Origin: Candidatus Krumholzibacteriia bacterium
GTDB lineage: Bacteria; Krumholzibacteriota; Krumholzibacteriia; LZORAL124-64-63
DNA length: 7,014 nucleotides
Assembly (NCBI GenBank): GCA_016744275.1
Contig: JADGEP010000205.1
Span: 1-7,014, forward strand
Direction: 5' to 3'
Shown: positions 1 to 5,700 of the stretch, one piece after another
How positions within the stretch are numbered: position 1 is the stretch's first letter
How the letters are laid out: every line of letters begins with the position of its first letter
The notes under the pieces: generated by a model
What the model was told of the DNA's origin: nothing
Database searches by the model: none
Seen by the model: the letters and a program-made list of their open reading frames with translations, nothing else
Translations under genes and position numbers: made by a program

Positions 1-371
1 CCGCAGATATGGGCGTATCCACCGCCGTGGTTGACCACCGCCCATTTCAAGGGGACCGTCCGGCGTTTGAAGCTGCCCTTCAGGCCACGCTCGACATCTT
101 TCGTCCAGACATTATCTGCCTGGCGGGCTTTATGCGGGTTCTTACCGAAGGATTTGTGGCCCCTTGGGAGGGGCGCATGTTGAACATTCATCCTTCGCTT
201 TTGCCCAAATACAAAGGGTTACATACCCATGAACGTGCCTTGAAAGCCGGTGACGTTGAACATGGATGCACGGTTCATCTTGTGACACCAGCCTTGGACG
301 ATGGCCCGATTTTGGGGCAGGCGCGCGTGCCGGTCCTGCCAGATGACACCGCCGGCGCGCAATATTCGTAA
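1..371 (+). CDS. purN: Phosphoribosylglycinamide formyltransferase (GART), fragment truncated at both ends
   Basis: PurN moves a formyl group from 10-formyltetrahydrofolate to glycinamide ribonucleotide, the third step of cytosolic de novo purine synthesis. The frame is open to the left edge (codons from base 3: A-D-M-G-V), so the ATG at 9 is internal and the nucleotide-binding N-terminus is missing. Counting from that ATG, the folate and catalytic motifs are intact: CLAGFMRVL (37-45), LNIHPSLLPKYKG (58-70) with the expected catalytic Asn59 and His61, THERAL (73-78), and LDDGPILGQ (96-104) with catalytic Asp97. Normal PurN wording holds through PVLPDDTA (108-115, ending at base 353). It is then replaced by G-A-Q-Y-S-stop, which is antisense to the neighbouring glycosyltransferase. 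The family normally has roughly 40 more residues here. The wording is alphaproteobacterial in style. Identity as PurN is secure; the 3' end is a chimeric join, not a native terminus. Confidence 0.93.
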   Translation, partial: ADMGVSTAVVDHRPFQGDRPAFEAALQATLDIFRPDIICLAGFMRVLTEGFVAPWEGRMLNIHPSLLPKYKGLHTHERALKAGDVEHGCTVHLVTPALDDGPILGQARVPVLPDDTAGAQYS

Positions 372-992
372 ATTCAATTCATCATCCTGATTGCGCACCA
401 ATTCAACGTCGAACATGCCGAGTTTCACAAGGTCCTCGCGGAGCCAGCACCCATAGGTCACCGTATCGACCGGACCTTCATAGGATGCAAAATGAAAGCG
501 GGCGCCACCGACAGCAAACGGTGAGCCGTAGGCGGCGGCGATGGTTCGAGGCAACCAGCCTTCGGCTTTGGTTCGTGCAGCCCCGCCGACATTCATTGCA
601 CCTGTTTTGCGAATTACGGCCAGACACTGCCTGACGTAGTCTTCCGCGTAGACCGTGTGCACATCCATGCGGACAATGTATTTGCCACGAGCCGAGGTGA
701 TGGCCCGGTTGAGCCCGGTGGAAACGATGCCTTCAGGATTCGAGACCACCCTCACCTCGGGATTTTGGCGCGCGTATTGAGCCAGGATGTCGGCGGTGCC
801 GTCATCGCTGTCGCCGTCGGCAATGATGATTTCCCATTGAGTTTGTCCTTTTTCCTGGGCCGTGAGGCTCTCCAGGAATGGGCCGATGGCGGCTGCTTCA
901 TTGCGGCAAGGAACAATGATCGTGCATTCGAACAGTTCGTTCGAAGGATCATTCGGGGACTTGGTCGATTCGGCGCTTTTTTGCGTCGTCAC
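219..992 (-). CDS. Family 2 glycosyltransferase (ExoA-like), C-terminally truncated at a junction
   Basis: GT-A fold glycosyltransferase, probably adding a sugar to a lipid-linked glycan at the inner membrane. The start is the GTG at 992, which overlaps the methyltransferase stop as GTGA with AGGAG at 1004-1000. From that start: ECTIIVPCRNE (22-32) is the nucleotide-sugar binding strand; IIIADGDSDDGT (55-66) is the conserved Asp loop; RMDVHTVY (108-115) carries D-x-H in place of D-x-D, as in ExoA-type enzymes; YGCWLRED (180-187) and RNQDDELNLR (200-209) are acceptor and catalytic-base motifs. Normal family sequence ends around GGVIWQ (214-219, base 336). The remaining 38 codons to the stop at 219 are antisense purN and not native. 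ExoA-like proteins usually continue about 100 residues into membrane segments, which are absent here. As the last gene seen in the operon, it probably continued beyond the break. Confidence 0.85.
   Translation of the reverse strand: MTTQKSAESTKSPNDPSNELFECTIIVPCRNEAAAIGPFLESLTAQEKGQTQWEIIIADGDSDDGTADILAQYARQNPEVRVVSNPEGIVSTGLNRAITSARGKYIVRMDVHTVYAEDYVRQCLAVIRKTGAMNVGGAARTKAEGWLPRTIAAAYGSPFAVGGARFHFASYEGPVDTVTYGCWLREDLVKLGMFDVELVRNQDDELNLRILRAGGVIWQDRHARLPQNRAIVQGWCHKMNRASMFNVTGFQGTFMGM
333..353. other. Inverted junction between purN and the GT2 gene (chimeric breakpoint)
   Basis: Left of this stretch the plus strand encodes recognisable PurN; right of it the minus strand encodes a recognisable GT2. 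The bases in between serve both: on the plus strand they read V-L-P-D-D-T-A in PurN, and on the minus strand G-G-V-I-W-Q-D in the GT2. The breakpoint therefore sits in shared microhomology of up to about 20 bases and cannot be placed more exactly. Both proteins lose normal sequence just past it. The codon registers of the two strands happen to align, so each frame runs on briefly into the other gene's antisense. This is inference from protein family patterns; reads spanning the site would settle whether it is real. Confidence 0.8.
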
Positions 993-1006
993 GAGTTTTC
1001 TCCTTT
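989..1006 (-). promoter_or_regulatory. RBS and GTGA overlap: methyltransferase to GT2
   Basis: AAAGGAG at 1006-1000 lies seven bases before the GTG at 992; the methyltransferase stop TGA is 991-989. This sets the GT2 start and excludes the longer in-frame reading that runs up to 1127 inside the methyltransferase gene. Confidence 0.82.
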
Positions 1007-1714
1007 GCGCACGATGCCAATGGTGTGGCTGCGCAGGAAAGGCAACGCTTCCAGCCAATTGTAGATGGACTGCGATCGCGGAGCAATAAGCCGGCCGAGC
1101 GGCGGAGCCAACGTTGTGCGGTGCCAATGGCAGTCATACTCACCAAAATGGTCGTCCAATTCACTGCGTTTGATTCCGACCACGTTGGGGTTGCGTTGGT
1201 TGTCCATGGCCAGATCAAAGTACACAAGGCGACCACCGGGAGACAAAACGCGCAGGCATTCACGGGCAATGCGCTGTCTGAGGCCGCGGTCCAATACGGA
1301 GCTGAGCACAGTGGCCAGAAAGACCAAGTCAAACTGTCCATCGGCAAATGGCAGTTTGGTGCCGTCAGCCGCGCTCAGTCGGAGGTCCGGGGAAAGCCGC
1401 TCGCGAGCTGCCTGCAACCGCTGTGGATTCAAATCCACTCCGACCGTCTGTTTGGCCGTCGCGCCCCAGCGCAACAAATCGGTGAGCCACTGACCCGTGC
1501 CGCACCCGACATCCAGAATTTTCAACGGGGCCAGATCCCGGATTCCTTCACCCGCAAGAATCTCCAGCACACGGCGTTCCCGCGATTGCATTAGGGCAAG
1601 GTGCCCCGGATCAAAAACAGAATACTTGTCGGCCAATTGGGAGCGGCTCTCATAGACTTCCCTGATTCGCTGAGATTCGGAAACAGCTTGGCCGTTTTTA
1701 TTGCCATTTGTCAT
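989..1714 (-). CDS. Class I SAM-dependent methyltransferase (241 aa)
   Basis: Soluble Rossmann-fold methyltransferase, here probably methylating a sugar hydroxyl of the glycan; the substrate cannot be read from sequence. The SAM site is complete: motif I ILDVGCGTG (66-74), the acidic ribose-binding residue Asp94 in VGVDLNP (91-97), the adenine-contact region AADGTKLPF (115-123), motif IV-like FDLVFLATVL (128-137), and SPGGRLVYFD (158-167). The C-terminus has no membrane segment. I chose the ATG at 1714 because it forms an ATGA overlap with the deacetylase stop (1713-1711) and has GAGG at 1727-1724. The ATG at 1738 would add eight residues deep inside the upstream gene. The gene ends in a GTGA overlap with the GT2. 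A general small-molecule methyltransferase is possible, but glycan tailoring fits the operon. The fold is certain; the role is inferred. Confidence 0.9.
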   Translation of the reverse strand: MTNGNKNGQAVSESQRIREVYESRSQLADKYSVFDPGHLALMQSRERRVLEILAGEGIRDLAPLKILDVGCGTGQWLTDLLRWGATAKQTVGVDLNPQRLQAARERLSPDLRLSAADGTKLPFADGQFDLVFLATVLSSVLDRGLRQRIARECLRVLSPGGRLVYFDLAMDNQRNPNVVGIKRSELDDHFGEYDCHWHRTTLAPPLGRLIAPRSQSIYNWLEALPFLRSHTIGIVRKGENS

Positions 1715-1727
1715 TGGTTTTTTCCTC
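1711..1727 (-). promoter_or_regulatory. RBS and ATGA overlap: deacetylase to methyltransferase
   Basis: GAGG at 1727-1724 lies nine bases before the ATG at 1714; the deacetylase stop TGA is 1713-1711. This decides for the shorter start of the methyltransferase over the in-frame ATG at 1738. Confidence 0.76.
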
Positions 1728-2517
1728 GCTGGGTCCATTGCAACCAGGTGCGGCGCGCCTGAGTGTAACGATCCCCACCAACGGTCTTGGCGACTTTTTT
1801 CAGTTCCCAGGTTGCGCGCTGGCGTTCTCGCCTGCAGCCCCGGCCCCAGACCAAATCGGAGATTTCAGAGGCGTGTGTCGTCCTTTGAACCGAATACCGG
1901 CCAAAAACCCGGCACCCATGAGCCTGCCAATCACCTGGACGTGGCTCGGACGTGAAAAGAGATTCGATGCCGGCTTCCTTGGCAATCCGCGCCACTTCCG
2001 GCCGAAAATATCCTCCGGGGACTGAAGCAAGAGTAACCGAGGCACCCAGTATCTGGCGCAGTCTGTTTGCACTGCGCTGCCATTCATTCCGCTGTTCGAT
2101 GGGCGCAAGAGCAGAAAATCGTGCGGGGTGTGACCCTGAATGGCTACCGATCACATGTCCCGCTTCAGCCAGGGCTCGAACTTGATCTTCGTCGAGAAAT
2201 CCGGGTGTGCCGATGAAATCCGACGAGACAAAGAAGTGGCCCTTCCAGCCATGCTTCTCCAGCAATGGAGCGATTCGGTGGTAGGCGCTGCTGCCGCCAT
2301 CGTCAAAGGTCAACAGGACCGCATTCCCCGTAGAAACTGATGCGAGATCGGGCCAGGTTTGGCGGCAATCTGCGCCCACGTCCGACAGAGATAAAAGATG
2401 GTTTTCGAAGAGCTCGGGGGTGAGCTTATAGAGAGCAGCACCTTGGCCTGGCAGACCACTGCTGGCTTCTTCTCCCACTGGAGTGACGTCATGGTAGATC
2501 AACGAAACAACATTCAT
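1711..2517 (-). CDS. NodB-type polysaccharide deacetylase (CE4 fold, 268 aa)
   Basis: Predicted metal-dependent hydrolase that removes N- or O-acetyl (or related acyl) groups from sugars. From the ATG at 2517: SLIYHDVTP (5-13) is the typical opening of this family; motif 1 LLTFDDGG (68-75) supplies the catalytic-base Asp72 and metal ligand Asp73; motif 2 GSHSGSHP (124-131) supplies metal ligands His126 and His130; motif 3 SVPGGYF (165-171) follows. All core residues are present, so it is probably active. I see no signal peptide, so it may act on cytoplasmic or lipid-linked intermediates. The start at 2517 gives an ATGA overlap with the formyltransferase stop (2516-2514) and has GAAAGG at 2530-2525; the ATG at 2547 would create a longer, less likely overlap. 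It is coupled directly to the formyltransferase-fold gene. Linkage to glycosyltransferases is common for this family. The exact substrate is unknown. Confidence 0.92.
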   Translation of the reverse strand: MNVVSLIYHDVTPVGEEASSGLPGQGAALYKLTPELFENHLLSLSDVGADCRQTWPDLASVSTGNAVLLTFDDGGSSAYHRIAPLLEKHGWKGHFFVSSDFIGTPGFLDEDQVRALAEAGHVIGSHSGSHPARFSALAPIEQRNEWQRSANRLRQILGASVTLASVPGGYFRPEVARIAKEAGIESLFTSEPRPGDWQAHGCRVFGRYSVQRTTHASEISDLVWGRGCRRERQRATWELKKVAKTVGGDRYTQARRTWLQWTQRGKNQ

Positions 2518-2530
2518 CTGGCGGCCTTTC
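2514..2530 (-). promoter_or_regulatory. RBS and ATGA overlap: formyltransferase-fold gene to deacetylase
   Basis: GAAAGG at 2530-2525 lies seven bases before the ATG at 2517; the upstream stop TGA is 2516-2514. This is the weakest ribosome-binding site of the six, so the deacetylase may depend most on coupling. The overlap decides for 2517 over the in-frame ATG at 2547. Confidence 0.72.
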
Positions 2531-3329
2531 TGGCGCGCCTTCGCCACTTCAGGAATTTGCTGAGCCAGGGCTGGCCCCAGGTGGCGGAATCTTCATTGCC
2601 GGGCATCAAGTCTTGAGCAGTGCCCTGAAAAACCGAAATCATCACTTTTGCCAAGTCGGGTAGGTTTTCCAGAACGACCCGGTGTTGGATGACCTGATGT
2701 GATTCGACTGCCGCGTCAAAATCGTAACTGAAATAGCCATAGGTCGGGCCCGTGTCGATACCGTCGTCAACTTGCAAGAGGGTCATGCCAACTCTGGCAT
2801 CGTCGTTTTCTGCCAAGGCCCAGAAGCAGCCGTGAGCGTTGCGATATCGCGGACATATTCCCGGATGAAAAACGAAAGTGCCGCTCGTGGGAAGGGAATA
2901 GATCCTTTTCCTGACGAGCTGTTTGCACCTGGCAATCATCATATCAGGCGCCTGGGCCCGGATGAATTCTTCGGCACTCTTGCTGTTGATGCTGGCGCAA
3001 GTCAGGGTCGGAGTCGACGAGGGAATCGCCGCATAGCGAGATTCTAAGCGCTGAACTTCCCGCTTTTCCCAGGCCTGGTCAGATGCTGCCATAAAGACTC
3101 GGTAGTAGAGTCGAAAGGCCAAGACATCGAGCATCCGCCAAGCTCCAACCCGCCGGAACTCCCGCTTGATGCGGCGCTTCTTACGAGGGGATTTTTCCCG
3201 CAGAACAATGATGCCCACCAAGTCGGACCAATCAGCCAGCCAGCGCGAAAGCCCCTGACGATTGAGGACCGCGCCCTCATGGCAAACCAAAATGGTGCGC
3301 GGTTTGTGGTTGGGGGCGAGGGCGCTCAT
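2514..3329 (-). CDS. Formyltransferase-fold protein (Fmt/ArnA/PurN superfamily) with a missing catalytic Asn (271 aa)
   Basis: The N-terminal half is a divergent, basic Rossmann-like segment (ILVCHEGAVLNRQGL, 13-27; strongly basic 44-60). The diagnostic part is the formyltransferase loop FVFHPGICPRYRNAHGCFWA (152-171) followed by VGMTLLQVDDGIDTGP (180-195). Canonical enzymes use an N-x-H pair plus a later Asp. His155 and Asp192 are present, but the Asn position is Val153. The loop wording looks like a distinct subfamily rather than random decay, and the gene is intact. In polysaccharide loci such proteins are usually taken to formylate an amino sugar using 10-formyltetrahydrofolate. With the Asn lost, the chemistry may differ or another residue may substitute. 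The tail (257-271) is basic. The start is the ATG at 3329 (ATGA overlap with the GT4, GGAG at 3340-3337). The fold assignment is good; the reaction is uncertain. Confidence 0.85.
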   Translation of the reverse strand: MSALAPNHKPRTILVCHEGAVLNRQGLSRWLADWSDLVGIIVLREKSPRKKRRIKREFRRVGAWRMLDVLAFRLYYRVFMAASDQAWEKREVQRLESRYAAIPSSTPTLTCASINSKSAEEFIRAQAPDMMIARCKQLVRKRIYSLPTSGTFVFHPGICPRYRNAHGCFWALAENDDARVGMTLLQVDDGIDTGPTYGYFSYDFDAAVESHQVIQHRVVLENLPDLAKVMISVFQGTAQDLMPGNEDSATWGQPWLSKFLKWRRRARKAAR

Positions 3330-3341
3330 CTGCCTTCTCCC
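3326..3341 (-). promoter_or_regulatory. RBS and ATGA overlap: second GT4 to formyltransferase-fold gene
   Basis: GGGAG at 3341-3337 lies seven bases before the ATG at 3329; the stop TGA of the GT4 is 3328-3326. An AAGG at 3336-3333 is too close to the ATG to be the main site. Confidence 0.8.
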
Positions 3342-4564
3342 TTGCCGTCGGTGGCAGGATCCTGCATGAAACTCACCAGTCGCCGAGCATTGGTTCGGCA
3401 GTCAAACTCCGCGGCGACTTCCACCCGCGCCCGCTGGCCTATCCGGGCCGCGTCAAATTCACCGGTCAGAAGTGGGGCCAGGGCATCAGCCAAAGCGATT
3501 GAGTTTCTCTGTTTGACCAGGAGCCCATCTTCGCCATCGGTGACCAGTTCGGCAATGCCGGAAATGTCGGTGGTCAGGACTACCTTTTCCATCGCCATCG
3601 CTTCCATAAGCGATACCGGTATGCCGTCCACATCTCCGTCAGCCGCTTCGACGCAGGGCAAAACAAATGCGGCCGACTGTGCCAACGCCTCCCGCACGAC
3701 CTCCGGTGGTTGCGGGCCGGCAAGTTCAATCTGGTCGTCCAAATTGTGGTGCGAAATCAGATCGGCCAATTCCTGTCGCTGTTCGCCTTCACCAATGATC
3801 TTGCATCGTGCGGCAATGCCCCGATTGGCCAATTCAGCGATGGCCTCGACCAAATATCGGAATCCCTTTTTGGGGACCAGGCGCCCTACTGAAACCAGTG
3901 GCCCGTCACCGGGGCCGACGGCCGCAAAGCTCTGCAGATCAACTCCGCAGTGAACTATCTGGACTTTCGCGGCGGCCTCAGGGGAAACCACGCTGCCATA
4001 GAATGCTCGGTTGCGTTCCGATATCGTGGCCACAAAGTCGACGACTTCAGTCAGTTGCTTCAAGCTGGCTTCATCACGCCCGTAGATGTCGAAGGCGTGT
4101 GATGTGTAGCTGCAGGAAATTCCCAGCAGATGTCCGGTAAACGCAGCCACCGTTGCCGGCAAATTGGCAAAGTGGGCGTGGACATGGTCAGGGGCCCAGC
4201 GACGAATATCACGGACGATGCGGCAGGCCTTGGGCAGAATAAACAATGCCTTCGCGACGCCGAGAAAACCGCCCGGCGAAGCCTTCAAAAAGAGTTTCGT
4301 CCCGCCTGCAAAGAGTCTTGGCGAAGCGAACGCTTCAGCTAGCATTGCGCCAAGGTTGCGGGCCGAAAAAGAAAAGCCAAAGCGGCGCACCCGGTCGCCA
4401 ATGCCCCCATCGGGTTGTGAGTCAATGACCCAGGCGGTGTCCTGTGCACCACGCAGCGGGTAGACTCTGAGGTCGATTCCGTCGCCCAATATGGTCTGCA
4501 ACTCAACCTTGATGAAGGTCTCTGTCAGCACCGGGTACCGGGACAGGATGTAGGCAACTTTCAA
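3326..4564 (-). CDS. GT4 family glycosyltransferase, colanic-acid/EPS type (412 aa)
   Basis: GT-B fold retaining glycosyltransferase, probably membrane-peripheral, adding a sugar to a lipid-linked acceptor. From the start: VAYILSRYPVLTETFI (3-18) is the typical opening of WcaL-like exopolysaccharide GT4 enzymes; HVHAHFAN (127-134) and TSHAFDIYG (154-162) are acceptor-domain motifs; VHCGVD (204-209) and VSVGRLVPKKGF (224-235) begin the donor domain; DGIPVSLMEAMA (313-324) is the E-x7-E region, with Asp313 in the first position and Glu321 in the second. Asp here is seen in related enzymes, so activity is expected. The start is a TTG at 4564, chosen because it forms a TTGA overlap with the upstream GT4 stop and has a strong GGGAGG at 4577-4572 spaced seven bases away; no ATG fits as well. 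Length is normal. Sugar specificity cannot be read from sequence. Confidence 0.93.
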   Translation of the reverse strand: MKVAYILSRYPVLTETFIKVELQTILGDGIDLRVYPLRGAQDTAWVIDSQPDGGIGDRVRRFGFSFSARNLGAMLAEAFASPRLFAGGTKLFLKASPGGFLGVAKALFILPKACRIVRDIRRWAPDHVHAHFANLPATVAAFTGHLLGISCSYTSHAFDIYGRDEASLKQLTEVVDFVATISERNRAFYGSVVSPEAAAKVQIVHCGVDLQSFAAVGPGDGPLVSVGRLVPKKGFRYLVEAIAELANRGIAARCKIIGEGEQRQELADLISHHNLDDQIELAGPQPPEVVREALAQSAAFVLPCVEAADGDVDGIPVSLMEAMAMEKVVLTTDISGIAELVTDGEDGLLVKQRNSIALADALAPLLTGEFDAARIGQRARVEVAAEFDCRTNARRLVSFMQDPATDGKGEGR

Positions 4565-4577
4565 GACTGTGCCTCCC
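4561..4577 (-). promoter_or_regulatory. RBS and TTGA start/stop overlap: first GT4 to second GT4
   Basis: GGGAGG at 4577-4572 is the strongest ribosome-binding site in the window, seven bases before a TTG at 4564. The upstream stop TGA is 4563-4561. The strong site probably offsets the weak TTG codon and decides the start of the second GT4. Confidence 0.82.
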
Positions 4578-5688
4578 GCAGTTTTGCCTGGATGTGGCCA
4601 AGAATGGAAGACGCATTTTCATCCCATGTGTGGGATTGTGCGGTCTTTCGGGCGCCAATCCCCAGAGCCTTGCGCTGATCGGGGTCGCGGGCCAATTCCA
4701 CACAGCATTGGGCCAGGGCCGACGCATCGCCGGGTGGCAAGAGCCGACCATTGAGACCATCGGTGAGCACATCGGCAATCTGTCCGATCTGCGAGGCCAC
4801 GATGGCGCGCCCACTGCCCAGGTATTCGAAAAGTTTGAGCGGTGAAAAGTAGAACTGCGGCAGGGGCGGATAGGGAGCCAGCAGCACATCCATGCGCTGC
4901 AGAAAATCCGGAATATCACGTGAGGCCTTGGAACCGTGCCAGACGATACGCTCGTTGCAATTTGACTGTTCCATGCGTTCGACCAGCCAATCTGCCTGGG
5001 GCCCTGTGCCCACAATTTCCAGAACGGCGTTGGGGACTTCGGCCAGAACGGTTTCGAAGGCGTCCAGAAGAACTTCGATGCCGTGCCAGACTTGAAGAGA
5101 GCCGACAAATCCAAACCGAACCGTTTTGTCCGATGGGCGCACGGAGACGTCAAAGCTTTCCAGGCGGACAGCATTCGGCACAACTACGATTTTCTCCTGC
5201 GGAACGCCATTGCTTTCCAGAATGGCGGCGAGCTGGCGCGAGACCACAAAGATTTTGCGGGCTTCAAACCGGTTGGCCGCTTCGATTCGTTTGGCGATCA
5301 TTTCCAGTTGGCCACCGTGGAACTGCACGTGTTCGTCCGGATAGGGCGCGTTCAACTCATAGAAGAGCGGCAGGCCCAGCTTGTTGGCGACTTCTCGGCC
5401 ATATGACATGAACGGAGCGCCGCGAAAATAGACCGCGTCGGGAGAAAACTCTCGAGCGATCTGGAGAGCCTGATTGGCGTATCCACGATTGCGAGTGAGG
5501 TAGACCAGGTCTTTGAATATCTGAGGGATGGGCAGGCGGACGCGTTTGCCTTTGACCTCTATCGACTGCACGGCTTGGCCCATGCACCGCACTTCGGTGT
5601 CGAGCTTGCGAGCGGATTCCGTGAATTCCTGGATGTGGACATTGGCCCCGGAGCCGGTCGATATCGAATGGAGAAAAAGCAATCTCAC
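4561..5688 (-). CDS. GT4 family glycosyltransferase (375 aa)
   Basis: A second GT-B glycosyltransferase of the same operon. The N-terminal domain shows LLFLHSISTGSGANVHIQ (3-20), a glycine-rich acceptor-side loop, and ELNAPYPDEH (111-120). The donor domain shows VVVPNAV (168-174), FGFVGSLQVWHGIEVLLDAF (192-211) and IVGTGPQ (225-231). The nucleotide-sugar motif FSPLKLFEYLGSGRAIVAS (281-299) carries the conserved Glu288; the first Glu of E-x7-E is Tyr280, a pattern I associate with the SPLK-FEY subgroup of GT4. GLNGRLLPPGD (311-321) closes the fold. Length is normal and no membrane segment is seen. The start is a GTG at 5688 that overlaps the upstream stop as GTGA, with GGAG at 5700-5697. It is clearly different in sequence from the neighbouring GT4, so this is not a recent duplication. 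Donor and acceptor are unknown. Confidence 0.93.
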   Translation of the reverse strand: MRLLFLHSISTGSGANVHIQEFTESARKLDTEVRCMGQAVQSIEVKGKRVRLPIPQIFKDLVYLTRNRGYANQALQIAREFSPDAVYFRGAPFMSYGREVANKLGLPLFYELNAPYPDEHVQFHGGQLEMIAKRIEAANRFEARKIFVVSRQLAAILESNGVPQEKIVVVPNAVRLESFDVSVRPSDKTVRFGFVGSLQVWHGIEVLLDAFETVLAEVPNAVLEIVGTGPQADWLVERMEQSNCNERIVWHGSKASRDIPDFLQRMDVLLAPYPPLPQFYFSPLKLFEYLGSGRAIVASQIGQIADVLTDGLNGRLLPPGDASALAQCCVELARDPDQRKALGIGARKTAQSHTWDENASSILGHIQAKLREAQS

Positions 5689-5700
5689 GGCAATAACTCC
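5685..5700 (-). promoter_or_regulatory. RBS and GTGA start/stop overlap: toroid protein to first GT4
   Basis: GGAG at 5700-5697 lies eight bases before the GTG at 5688. The stop TGA (5687-5685) of the upstream gene shares three bases with GTG plus the next A. This sets a GTG start for the GT4 and suggests that terminating ribosomes re-initiate there. Confidence 0.8.

Noticed and set aside
219..332. C-terminal tail of the GT2 reading frame as genuine protein
   Set aside because: This stretch is the exact antisense of well-conserved purN codons, including the catalytic Asp region, and does not resemble the end of any GT2.
316..340. Hairpin (GGCAGG at 316-321 with CCTGCC at 335-340) as a transcription terminator
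   Set aside because: The stem is only six base pairs, there is no T-tract, and it lies in conserved purN coding sequence. It may have aided the chimeric join, but that cannot be shown.
993..1127. In-frame N-terminal extension of the GT2 upstream of the GTG at 992
   Set aside because: It lies wholly inside the methyltransferase gene, has no glycosyltransferase-like sequence, and the GTG at 992 has its own ribosome-binding site and GTGA overlap.
1025..1594. Plus-strand open frame of 189 codons opposite the methyltransferase
   Set aside because: No recognisable motif or credible ribosome-binding context; the opposite strand has all SAM-binding motifs.
3279..3953. Plus-strand open frame of 224 codons opposite the second GT4
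   Set aside because: Its composition is Ser/Ala/Arg-rich and low in complexity, as expected of antisense to a GC-rich gene; it shows no domain motif, and the minus strand encodes a clear GT4.
4503..5183. Minus-strand open frame of 226 codons overlapping both GT4 genes
   Set aside because: It is a shifted frame of the first GT4 with Trp/Ser/Pro-rich, motif-free sequence, while the GT4 frame shows complete family motifs.
4842..5411. Plus-strand open frame of 189 codons opposite the first GT4
   Set aside because: Arg/Pro-rich antisense shadow with no motif, fully covered by a well-supported minus-strand gene.
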